A DNA stretch of 64,000 nucleotides from Falciphora oryzae (taxonomy: Eukaryota > Ascomycota > Sordariomycetes > Magnaporthales > Magnaporthaceae), in NCBI GenBank assembly GCA_000733355.1, contig JNVV01000002.1, forward strand, positions 979,626-1,043,625, in the 5' to 3' direction. Shown in pieces: positions 1 to 11,307 of the stretch. Under the pieces are notes generated by a model that searched no databases, had not been told where the DNA came from, and saw only the letters and a program-made list of their open reading frames with translations. The translations under genes and the position numbers were made by a program. Each line of letters begins with the position of its first letter. The first letter of the stretch is position 1.

Positions 1-3000
1 AGATGCGCCGACTCTAGCGTTGACGAGTTCTGGCAGTTAAGCAGGATGCTGTCAAGTATAGAGATGATTGGGTTTGACCTGTCGTTTGCCGTGGCACATG
101 TGATTATTAGCAACGAGAATAAAAGCAGCATAGAGCTAGGTAGGTAGGTGGTGGCACGGAAGCAAGACTTACAGTCGGGCTATCACGCCGGGACGCGCCA
201 CGGCGAGTTCGTTGAGCCAGCGCAGCGTCCGGTTCTGTATTGCGTCCTCGAGGTACTGGAAGTCGACAAGCTCGATGGCCGTGTTGAGCAGGAGGTCCTT
301 GTCCTTCATGGTCGCAACGTCGCGCACGTTGCGTATGCTCGCCGACCGATCGAGACCTGTAGGGTTGACGCCCGCCACCCAAAAGCTGTCCTTGACCTCC
401 TCGCGGCTGGCGGCGCGCGCTAGTGTGAGCGCCATGTAGGGCGAGCGTAGCACGTCGCCCGCCGCCCGTTCTGCTAGCGACGGCCTCCAGCTCGTCATCT
501 CGAGGAAAGTTGAGAGCACGCGCAGGGCTGTCGACTTGGTCACCGTGTCAGTCAGGCCCCGCACGAGGCAGGCGCACGCCGCAAAGTGAAAGCTCTCGCT
601 GGTGAAGTGGATTCCGTAGGCGTCATCCAGGGGCAGCGCTGCCTCCTCGAGCTGCGCCCGCCCCTGCAGCAGATAAGGCGCCATCCTATCACCCCGCATG
701 TCAGCCGACGTGTTAATGTTGGTCAGCACCGACTCGAGGAATATGGCGGTGCAGTTGAACAGGCTCGGCGGTACTAGTCGCAGCAGCGACATGGCCAGCC
801 AGAAGAGCTGCAATCCATATCGCGACGCCGATGGCAGCTTAGCCATCATCTTGGACAGTGACGTGACGATGGCCACCATCATCTCGCTGTTGCTGTCCTC
901 GCCGAACCGCCCCACGCTGTTGCGCAGCGCCACGAGCACCTGGTACAGTAGGTCGTCGTCCACCTCCTCGCGTGCCAGGCAGCCCATGACGGTGAAGGCC
1001 CGCGGCTGGATGGCCGGGTTATTCTGGAACGCCGTGCTGGCCACCAAGCTCATCCACCGTGACCTCCACGCGTTGGCCGCGTCAGTCGACGGCGCCGCGA
1101 TGGAGCATACCTCGAACAGCTGCGCAGCCAGATTTTCGGTGGCGGCCAGCGCCGGGCCGGCCTCCTGCGAGGTCGAGAAGGAGGCGCCGTCGCGCGCTAG
1201 GGGCAAGGGGTTTGGCGTTGAGAAGATGTCGTTGCGGGGTTCCGAGAAGGCCTCCAGGGTGGCGCGCAGGCGGTTCAGGCGGGCTTCGTCGAGGGCAAAC
1301 GAGGTGCAGGCGGCATGGATCGAGTTCACCAGGAGGCGGTGCACCATCAGGCGCACGTCAGGCGAGCCCGTGTTGGCCAGCATGGTGACGACGTGGAAGA
1401 CCTCGGGCAGATACAGCTGCGACTGGACGCCGCTGTCGAAGGACAGCGATACGCAGAACTGCAGCAGCACGCACACCTCAGTCCACACGGCGTTGTCGGG
1501 CAGGTACTTGGTCGGCCGCAGCGACGAGCGGTTGAGGGCCTTGCGCAGGCGCGAGATGATCTTGCCGCGCAGCGTGATGGTGCCGATTGCCGTGATGATG
1601 CATGTCAGCGTCTCGGTCTGCTCGTCGTGCAGACCCAGGCTGAGCGCCGTCTTGATGATCTCTTCGAGCAGGATATCGAGCAGCACCTCGTCGGCGTGGA
1701 TAGACGGCCACACGACGTGCTCGAGCGTGAAGTTGAGCGTCGGGTCCGCCACCGTCACGTCGATAAGCTTGCGGAAGAGCGACGCAATCTTGTCGCGGCC
1801 CTTGTCACCCTCGGGCTCTGATGCCAGTAGCGAAGTGCGCAAGCCTGGCAGCCATGGCGCCATGTAGGCCAGACTCAGTGGCTTCTGCTCCTCCGAGAAG
1901 CTGTCCCAGCCGACAAAGAACTCGTTGAGGAAGTCGGCCGTCAGCTGCGGCTCCGTGCGCGCCAGCTGCTTGCTGATGCCAATGACAAAGTGTGTCGGGT
2001 CCAACGGCACTGCGATATCCTTCGTGCACATCAGCCGCGACGCCGCCGTGAATTTGAAGGCCCGGCACAGCGCGCCGAGCAGGTTGTACGACGAGAGCCG
2101 CAGTACGTGGTCGGGGCTCGCCAGGTTGGTTAGTGCCAGGTTGAGCAGCGTGCCTGGCACGTCCTGCGGCCGGATCAGCCGCTCGAACGACTTGAGCGAC
2201 CGCGTGTCCTTGCCGTACTTGGCCTTGGCGCCGCGGATCGCCTGCAGCACGTCCATCTTCTTGGGGCTGGTGAAGTACAGCACGATCTTGCCGCTGTCGG
2301 CCCGCAGCCCAAACGCCGAGTCGTCCTCGGTCTGGATCGATGTCGGCGCCTCGTCCACCTCGCCTAGCCGGAAGATGTCGTTGACCGTCGTGCTCAGTCG
2401 GAAACCCTGGTACACCTCCTGCTTCTTGGCCGTCGTGACCTGCACGAACTGGCTGCCGACCTTGATCACCACCTCGACCTTGCCCTTGGACTTGGAGAGC
2501 TTGATAATGGGCTGGAACACATAGCGCGTGTCCGTCACCACACTGATGGTCTCCTTGGGGAGGTGCAGCTGGCTGAGGTGAAACTGCGTCTGCAGCTCCT
2601 GGAGGCTGCCGATGAGGTGGTACTCGACGTTGCGCGGGTTGAAGACGCTCGCCTCGTTCTTGGTGGCCATGCGCAGCACGCGCCGGAAGCATTTGCTGCA
2701 GCATGTCAGTCAGTGCGCTGGCCTTTGGTTTTAGCTGTCCTCCCGTTTCCAAACTTACCGAAACGCGCTGTTCATGTTGTAGACGTAGACCCTAGACAGC
2801 TGTCGTGACAGTTCGATAGGCGTGAGGAGCTCTAGCTTCTGGAACAGCTCGTCCTGCGGCTCGCTCTGGCCGTTGTAGCATGTCGCATCGATGAGCAGCC
2901 CAAACGGACGATGCCACAGTCTACTCGCAATCTTCACGTGCGTAATAACCATGTCGTTAGTGTTATGAACAGCCGGAGGATGCCGATAACTACCCTAGGT

Positions 3001-6000
3001 GGACATACCTTGAGATAGCAGTAGATCAAAGTGTCGTAGTCAATCGATTCGGCGTCAATGTTACGCAATATCACACAGATTATGGAAAGCCCGTCCTGCA
3101 ACAGTATTCTTGTCAGCAAAGATCAAGGGAAAAGGGGACCAATGAGGCGGACGGTACCGACCTTGCTCTCTCCACCGTCGTAGACGGCTCGGGCCGTCAC
3201 GAAAGACTCGGTGCTCCGGAAGGCGTTCCGCAGCATAAAGTCCTGAAACCGAGAGTAGGCGGGCGGGCTGTTGGCAGAGATCAGGGGTCGGTTCCAGGTT
3301 ACTGCCATCGGAGGCGGGCCCAAGTTTGTGATCAAACTCCGCAGCGGCTCGAGCACCGGCGACCGCCCACGCGTGCTCTCGGCCGGTGAACGGACGTATT
3401 CCCGCCTCTCGCGCGAGACGAGGTGTTGCCGTACGTGGTCCCAGTGATCGTAGAGGAAGCGGTGCAGAGCCACGCAAGACCCAAAGTCGAACGACTCGCC
3501 GCCAGTGCTCGAGTCCAGCACTTCAGGAGGCACCGAAATCTCTCGCAGAAAGGTGGTGATTTTGTAGATGTTCTGGGCCAGGAAGTCGTTGAGAGGAAAC
3601 ATGTACGGCTCCTTTGCGCCAAACAGAACGTTGTTGGCCAGGTTTTGAATGACCTTGGCGATGAGCAGTAGCCCTCGCCGCATCTCTTTGGAGGGTGAGG
3701 TGGAGACAAGGCCTTCGACCTCGGGTGCCACGATGGCCGGGCAGAAGAAACGGAGGAAGATAAAGGCGCCCACTGCAGTGTATTTTGATTCCTGGAATCT
3801 TGCCATGACTGCGTTGGATATCTGTCGAAAAAAGGGCTTGTCAGTCAGGCAGGCCACCGGGGCCTCAAATGACAATCACATAATGGGGAACAGCGGACCC
3901 TAGACTTACGATGCTGCAGATCTTGCGAAACGATGCCGGGATGCTGGTCGACGATGCACAGATGTCGTCTATGAATACTTTGGCAACAATGCGAAGTTGC
4001 AGCGCATTCTTCTGCAGCTCTTCCTGGGAACCAACACGGGCAGGATCCAGCTCTAGGTCCAGATCCTTGGATGTGAGCATCAGCCTCTCGACGACCTTTT
4101 GCAACGTTGTCTTGAGATACGAAGAGCCTTTCCACTTGGCAAATACGGAAAGCATCTTGGTGGCAACACATGTCCTTCGGAGGAGCTCAGATTCGTTTTC
4201 TGCCCAGAAACACTCCAGTCAGCTTGGAGGACCAAAGCGGTATGGAGTTCGAGGGGGCTCTGACCTGTATCTTCGATCTCCTGCTTGATCAAGGCCTCGA
4301 TCAGATTAAAGCTGCGGCCCCGCTTCTCGAAGATATTCAAGAGCGAGATTGTCAGCTCATCCACTTCGCTGCTTGGGCAGACGGCACTCATGGCAACAGC
4401 TAAGGTTGTGTCCCGAGTGAGCAGCTATAGACCGCAGGGAGAGTGATGTCAGTACCAGCAAAATCACAGAGAGAAACTGGGAGCCAAGATGCAGGGCACG
4501 CAATCATACCTCGAGCAGTTCGTCGTACTTCTCAGTCACTGCGGCATCCGATAGGTTGCTAAACTCGGTGCCTTGGACAAGGATGTTGTATAGGACCTTG
4601 ACGAATGCCGTCCTGATGTCGACATTTTCGTGGTAGCCAATGCTGAGGGAGTGTTTGAGCCCGACGTCAATGTTGGCACTCAAGAGGTTTGACAAGATGG
4701 TGATGGCAAGCTCCGAGCTAGACGCGTTGTCGTCGCGCGAGTGGTCGCCCCTGCCGACCGTGTCAGCCGACTCCAGGTTGAGGAGCGACAGGAAGCGATT
4801 GAAGTATGTGTGGAACATCTGGGACTTCAGCTCGCTTGTCCCAGCGTCCGTCTGCCCGTCCCCTGGCTGGAGGGGGAGGCGGAAAGTGAGCTCGGCCAGC
4901 GACTTGAGGCATGCCTTATCGAGGTCCTTCTGCACCCGAGCCATCTCGTCTTGCCTGCCGCCCCCATATATGACTGATTCGGCCCGAGGCGATCGCGGGC
5001 GCGCGATCCAGCCGAAGATGTACTCGAGAAGCTGGTTGCGGATGCGCACGTCGTCCCTCAGGTTGAGGTGCTCCTTTCTCCTGGTGACCGCCTCACACAG
5101 CTGACAGATCTTGATCTTAACCCGGAGACTGCTCGGGCTGTCCGACACACTGTCCAGGAATTTGGCAAAGTGCAGGGTGAGGGCACCCAGGTGAACCGAA
5201 GAAGCAGCTCCTAGATCGGAAGGGGTATCAAGCCTCTCAACGAGGGCTCTCAGCAGCGAGGCTGACTGCTCCGCAAACACGATCTCGCTGTCCTGGTCCT
5301 TGACCGACTGTTCCAAGGCGCCCGTGAAGAGTATGTCGAGCTCGGCCTCGAGCGCCTTGAAGAGCGGCTGATAAAGTGAAGGGGACACTTCAGTCGAGAG
5401 CACCTCCCGCATGGTCTCCCTGACCTTGACGCTGTGGCACGCCAGAAGCTGGATGCTCAATCTCAGATACCTGTTGAGCAGCGGCTCCTCATGGTTCTCG
5501 GAGGAGAGCCTGTCGATCCACCGAAGACCGCTGATCACGGGCTCCTCAAGAACGGCCGCCTGGTCAGCGATGCAGATGCCGCCTAACGACGCGAGGAAGC
5601 CCGAGAAGTTTCGCCACTCGGCCACTGTCTTTTCCGACACAGTCTCTGCCGAGGCCGTCGATACGTCCTTGGAGAGGTGAAGCCACTTCTCAAAGCCGAT
5701 CTCCCAGGCATCTAGGATGCCAGCGCTGGGGTACTGCATGCGCCGTAGCAAGCCGCGCATCCGCTTTTGGAAAGCCACCAAGCCGGTGAAGCGGAATCCG
5801 CGAGAAGATATCTCGGAAAAGACCTCACCGTTGCGTAGGAGCGGTAGCGACGGCTTGTTCGCCTCCGACGCAACATCTATCACACGGCATTCCTCCAGAA
5901 ACCGACCGAAGCAGGAGGTCACCAGCTGGCACATGTCGATATCCGCCGAGCAAAGCGATACTAATAGGACCGTCTCGAGCCTCGTGTACGCGGCTGTTCG

Positions 6001-8389
6001 TTCTGGTACATCATCCACGAGCTCAGCCAGTTCCTAAAACAGTACCGTTCACATGAGCTTATAATCAATGCCACTTCGATCTGAAGGAGACTTAGCGAAG
6101 CATAGGATGCCTTTTTCACCGGTTGACTTACCTTGACTGATGTCAGGAGCAGAAGTCTCGATTCTAGATAGCCGTGGATCGCCCTCAGGTCCGAAGCGGG
6201 ATCCTCGCCGGGAAGATGCTCACACATATCGGACAGCACAAGAGAACTATATCTCAGATAGCTGGGAGTCAGCGAACGGGCGAGAATCATATGGGAAGAG
6301 AGCTTGCGACCCACGTTAACCGCCAGAACTTTTGCTTGAAGTCCCTTGACTCCAACCTCTTGGAGGCCTTGAGCGACTCTAGGACATGTTCCTCGGCAAA
6401 GAGGCGCTTCGCTACGCCGACCGCGGCTTGCCTAACAGCTTCATCCGCAACAACCATGCACGAGAAAAGGGACTCGAAGTTGTCTTCGAAGAAGCTGTTT
6501 CGCTCATCTGTGCCGTCAGGTGACCCCGAGAAAAGGGTCATTGGCGAGGCATTGAGGAATTCAAGAATGTTGCATATCATAATGATGGATGTGCTGTGAT
6601 CCGAGCGCCTGTGCCAGGCGCCGCGGTTTCCAAGCAGCATCTCAGTGAACTGCGATGAGATAGTCTTTTGCGGCACGCAAATGTTTAATCAGCTTGTTGC
6701 CTCGATGTTCTTTGGCGTGGTTGGCGGGTGGGGACTTACCGTGAGCTGGGCCTGTATGAAGGGGGACGCCGCGGTGAAGAGACGAAGGTACTTTTTGTTG
6801 TCTCGCAGGCGGGCAAAGTGCGAGCAGGTCTGTATCACGGCAATCTTGAAGCCATGAGGAGCCGCAGGGGCGAGGCACGTATGACACAGGGACTCGACAC
6901 ATATATCAAAGTTGAGATGTGCCAGGCTCACGAAAGCCGCGGTCAGGATGTCCTGGTCGAACATGGAAGCATCAGCGCCGTGTACTTTGCGGAAAACGGC
7001 GTCGCGGACCTCGTCCTGGACGTCCATGGCATAGCTCAGTAGAGCCGAGTCGCTCTCGGCGCTGAAGTGGCGGGCAGCGCGGAGCAAAGACACAAGGCAA
7101 TAGGCGGCCTGCTCGTTCCTATTGCGCAGGGCCTTTCTCAGACTGTCAAGAAAGCCGACCTTCTTGGACATGCTACCGCTCTTGGCCTCGCGGAGATTGC
7201 TCGCAACCTCAAAGACATCAGGGAGCAAGAACAGAAGCGTGGTCTGCAGGGGATAGAGCAGGGCGCGTCTTCGGGCATTGTCCACGACTGTGTGCGTCAT
7301 GTCAAAGAGGGTGTCGGCGCCGCCGTCCAGTCTTTTGTGCATAGTGTGCAGCTGGACGAACTCGTCGGGGAACCGGTCGAGCCAGCGGGAGATTAGGAGA
7401 GGCGCGACGACGGCGACGGTGTTCTGGAAGTGTTTGCGGAAGTGCAGGAAGCTCGAACAAAGCTCCTGGATCATCTGACCCAGCTTGTTGGCATCAACCC
7501 AGAAGTAGGCGACTAGGCGCAGGATCACAAGTGCAGATCGCTCCTCGTCGGCCGCCACCAGGCTCGATATAGGCGGGCCCTGCGTCGGGGCAGCGGTGGC
7601 TCGGATAGTGTATATGACGTTTCGGAAGTAGTCGAACGCGGCCGGCCAGCTCGTTGCCGTCACAAACTCGACGATGGTCTTGACGTGTGCCTCGATCGCT
7701 GGCGCATTCAGATCCAAAAGCCCGGTGCTGTCCACGTCGTCGCCATAGCGGCCAGAACGGACCGACTTTGGGCCGTCGGCTTCGCCCGGTGCGGGCGTCA
7801 GGGAGCCGGGGGTCTCGTCCAGCAGGGTCTTGGCCGGCAGGACGTATCCGTCGGGCAATGGGCCAAAGAAGAGCTTGATGAACTCGAATATGCTGGTCAC
7901 CAGAGCGTCGGGTAGGGGCTGGGGTGCGGGCAGGGAGGCGATGTTGCGCGGGAGCAGCAATGGCTCGGCAAAGCTGCTGTCGTCGGACAGAGGAGAGGCG
8001 CGGCCATTGCGCCCAACCGAAGCCCAGTGGTGGGCGCAGCAGTCGGCGACCAGGGCCAGTATGTAGAACTCGGAGAGGAGGACGTGGGTGGGATGGGCGG
8101 CCACGTTGGTGTAGGGGCGGGCGAGATCGGTCAAGAGGCCGAGGAGGGCGTCGAGGACGTGGACGATGGAGGTCGCGCTGAGCTTGACGAGGGTCGCGCG
8201 CGTAATGCCGACGATCTCGTCCTGGCTGAGATCATCTTCGCTGCGGGTGCCGGTGCGGTGGGGGAGCTGTGCCGAGGCAGGCGGGTCAGTGACTGCCTGC
8301 GGATGCGAGGGACAAAGGTGTATCTCATATCTTACCCGCGTCGCGAGCCTTTCGACGAGGCACCCCACGAGGCCGGCGTCGCCCGTCAT
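1..8389 (-). CDS. IRA/neurofibromin-type Ras GTPase-activating protein, 3' end missing
   Basis: This is a negative regulator of Ras that speeds GTP hydrolysis. It has at least 11 exons on the minus strand: 8389-8336, 8266-6740, 6649-6132, 6033-4510, 4424-4265, 4199-3910, 3821-3162, 3095-3009, 2931-2759, 2695-173 and 78 to beyond base 1. About 2530 codons are visible, and the C-terminus lies outside the window. The RasGAP domain spans roughly 4424-3162. It shows the arginine-finger region LLRRTCVATK and the signature FLRFFCPAIVAPE near 3750. A Sec14/CRAL-TRIO plus PH-like segment follows (RPFGLLIDAT, near 2900), as in neurofibromin. The rest is helical-repeat sequence. The start gives MTGDAGLVGCLVERLATR followed by LPHRTGT, which fits the family. 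Exon 6649-6132 is 518 nt between two phase-0 introns, so it must be frameshifted near 6315 (see findings). The first intron (69 nt) is free of in-frame stops. Family identity is sure; whether it corresponds to IRA1 or IRA2 is not meaningful here. Confidence 0.93.
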
Positions 8390-9577
8390 GGTGATGCGGC
8401 CCTTGGAGCAAGCAGCTATGGCCTACCTCGCCCTGATCATGATTCCCCGCCCTGGTCGCAGGGGCGAGGTGGATTGAGGAGCGGCGCGTCGGTGGCTCGG
8501 GGCAAAGGGATGATGGGTGCGAGGCGGAAGGGTGGCTGCTGTCCGGGCGAGGCTGGCTCGTCGGCAATGCGGGCGAGGGTTTTGCTTTTCGGCAGACTGG
8601 ATTGCCTGCAGCTGGAGGCGAGTAGAGGTGGCAGACACAGGGCTGGGACAGTGTCCGGATGTTGCCAGCCGTGCACGACACGTCTGCGGGGGACGAGATC
8701 GATCAAACACCCCCTGTCGGCCTGATGCTTGGGGGGTCTCGAGGCGGGTGGGAGTATCCGAGCTCTGTGCTCAAATCGGGCAGCAGCAAGTCGGCTGCTG
8801 GGTGTGGGGGCGGGGGATTGGCCCCTGACTCTGTGTGCTTGCAGCGCAGGCCATTTTTGTGGGCCACGGCCACGGCGCTGTCGACATGCGAGGTACCGGG
8901 CCGCACAGCCAAGGCGCCGTGGGCACCTCCTGGCCAGGCCTCCAGGCTCGACTGTGTCAGCCTAGCGCACGAGTCTGGTAGGTTTGTGGGGCGAGGGGCT
9001 GGAGATCGAGCCACGAACTATTTCCGCCTTCAAACCTTGCCACCCCTACGGCACCCGCCGGCGAGGGTGAGACTTCCCGCAGAGGGAGCACCCGACCCTC
9101 TGCCCGGCAGTCAACATACCACGCCGCCATTCCATTCGCTACGCCACGTACCTCGAGGTGCCTTGGATCCCTGCCACACTGCAATTGCCTCAAGTGACCG
9201 ACTGGCGATGCCCGCTGTCGGTAAGGCACTGCCGGTGGGGGCACAGGCCAAGCCGCGACAGCGGTGGCGGGGGGGCTTTCCAATCGATTGCACCATCGGG
9301 CAGCGATGGCATGCAGGTCGAGGATGCTAAATTTGCATGCACCCTCGCCCGCGTCGTGCCCCGTGCGCCTTCACACAGCTACCCCTGCCGCCTCAACACA
9401 CCAGGCCGGATTCGATGCTGCAGCAAATTCATAGCAAACACTTCGAGAAGCTTTGTTGACCACCTCAGCTCACTTGAATTTTCACTTGAGACTCTGTATC
9501 ACAAAGCCACTCAATCCAGCCACATCACTCACTCATTTCCCTTTATTCACCAAGCACAACACAGTAAAAATCACACA
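8390..9577. other. Divergent intergenic region between RasGAP and OTC
   Basis: About 1.2 kb separates two divergently transcribed start codons, so it should hold both promoters and 5' leaders. The last 100 bases before the OTC start are rich in CA and CT (CACTCACTCATTTC near 9525), typical of a fungal transcription start region. A single TGACTC half-match to the cross-pathway-control activator site occurs near 8826, but it is not a full palindrome and is weak. No credible gene was found; the short ORFs here overlap each other on both strands. Confidence 0.6.
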
Positions 9578-10853
9578 ATGTATCGCCCGGCTGCCCGGAC
9601 ACTCGGCAACGCCCTAGCCGGCGTCCGGCTGCGGCAGACCGGCCGCCTGTACTCCACCGCCGCCGCCTCCCAGCCCCGGCACCTGATGTCCATGGCGGAC
9701 CTGACCCCCGCCGAGCTAACAGCCCTAGTCCGCTCCGCCGCTGCACACAAGCGCGCGGTCAAGGCCGGCAACACCCCCGCCGAGCTGGCCGCCGCCCTCA
9801 CGGGCAAGACGGTCGCCATGATGTTCAGCAAGCGCAGCACCAGGACCCGCGTCTCCACCGAGGCCGCCATCGCCATGATGGGCGGCCACCCCATGTTCCT
9901 GGGCAAGGACGACATCCAGCTTGGTGTAATGCTCCCTCAGACATGAACGCATGCATATATGGACAAGGCACATATATGTCAAATGTGTCCTGTTCTCACC
10001 CTGCTGACCCCCCTGCTCCCGTCTGGCAGGTAAATGAGTCGCTCCTTGACACATCGCGCGTTATCTCCTCCATGACCTCGTGCATGGTCGCCCGCGTGGG
10101 CCCGCACTCGGACGTGACGGGCCTGGCCGAGCACTCCAGCGTGCCCGTCATCAACGCCCTGTCAGGCGACTTCCACCCGCTGCAGGCCATCGCCGACTTC
10201 CTGACCATCCACTCGGCCTTCCCCTTCTCGGCGTCTACCGCCTCTAAAGAGGGTCTTGGTCTGGAAGGCCTCAAGATCGCCTGGATCGGCGACTCCAACA
10301 ACGTGCTCTTCGACATGGCCATCGCCGGAGTCAAGCTCGGCGCCGACGTCTCAGTCGCCTCCCCAGCAGACTACGGCATCCCGGCCCCCATGAGAAGCCT
10401 GATCGAGTCTGCCGCCTCCTCTTCTCCCACACCCGGCAAACTCATCGAGACCCAGGTTCCGGAAGAGGCCATCAAGGACGCGAACATCCTGGTCACCGAC
10501 ACGTGGGTGTCCATGGGCCAGGAGGCCGAGACCCAGAAGCGCCTCAAGGCCTTCTCCGGGTTCCAAATCACAAACGACCTCGCAAAGCGCGGAGGCGCAA
10601 AGCCGGACTGGAAGTTCATGCACTGCCTCCCGCGCCACCCGGAGGAGGTCGCCGACGAAGTCTTCTACAGCCCCAGGTCTCTAGTCTTTGAGGAGGCCGA
10701 AAACAGGCTATGGGCTGCCGTAGGTAAGTTGGGAACTACTGATGAGATCCAATGGTCCTGCAACGTTGTTGCGTATGAGACTAATCATTGTTTTGTGCTA
10801 CTCAATCAGCTGCTCTTGAGGCCTTTGTCGCCAATAAAGGCAGGATCTTGTAG
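9578..10853 (+). CDS. argB: Ornithine carbamoyltransferase, mitochondrial precursor
   Basis: This enzyme converts ornithine and carbamoyl phosphate to citrulline in arginine biosynthesis, in the mitochondrial matrix. Exons are 9578-9925, 10030-10723 and 10810-10853, giving 361 aa, normal for fungal OTC. The first 37 residues are rich in Arg, Ala, Ser and Leu with no acidic residue, as in a mitochondrial presequence (RPAARTLGNALAGVRLRQ). The carbamoyl-phosphate loop SKRSTRTR lies near residue 87. The ornithine-site motif HCLPRHPEE and the DIQLGVNESL segment, which spans the first intron, are both present. The first donor is GTAATG; using the nearby GTGTAA instead would bring in a stop. The last exon is only 44 nt and encodes the 14 C-terminal residues. 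The symbol follows Aspergillus usage; the Neurospora equivalent is arg-12. Confidence 0.96.
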
Positions 10854-11307
10854 AGGGCACAAGGTTCACTTGACATGCTTGGGGAACAACAGGTGGGCAG
10901 ACTCCTACGTAACCGACCACAAGTGTCTTATGCAATTTGATCCTCAGCCAAAATATTATCGTCGTTGCCTGTTCGACAATGTGTGGCAATTTTGAACCTC
11001 ATGGGGATTGAACAGTGACTGACAGGGTCTCTTGGCTATCCTCAATCTTGCAAATACCCAAAGGTGGGGTTGAGATGTAAGACCAGCCGCCCATTTTGAA
11101 CCTCGTTCAAATAAATATCTCAAACATCGCACGAACTCGACAGTATCGAGTCGGTTGTAGAAAACAGCAATGCACAGAAGCCCCAGTCGCCCTTCCTCTA
11201 TATATACATTATACAGACTTGAAAATCCTGTCACTCATATTCCCCCTCCCCCGGGGGCAAAAGTCGCCCTGTTCACAGGCGGGCAGCGCCTTCATTCAGT
11301 CATACGA
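10854..11307. other. Convergent intergenic region, OTC and RAT1 3' ends
   Basis: About 450 bp lie between two convergent stop codons. The stretch should hold both 3' UTRs and poly(A) signals. AT-rich patches such as CAAATAAATATC near 11108 would suit this. No gene or repeat was recognised. Confidence 0.5.

Noticed and set aside
698..1867. Plus-strand open frame of 389 codons antisense to the RasGAP gene
   Set aside because: It mirrors the codon structure of the conserved minus-strand exon, has Arg/Ser-rich shadow composition and no domain.
8820..8835. Amino-acid-control (CPC1/GCN4) site in the OTC promoter
   Set aside because: Only a TGACTC half-match about 750 bp from the start; such a six-base match is expected by chance in this much DNA.
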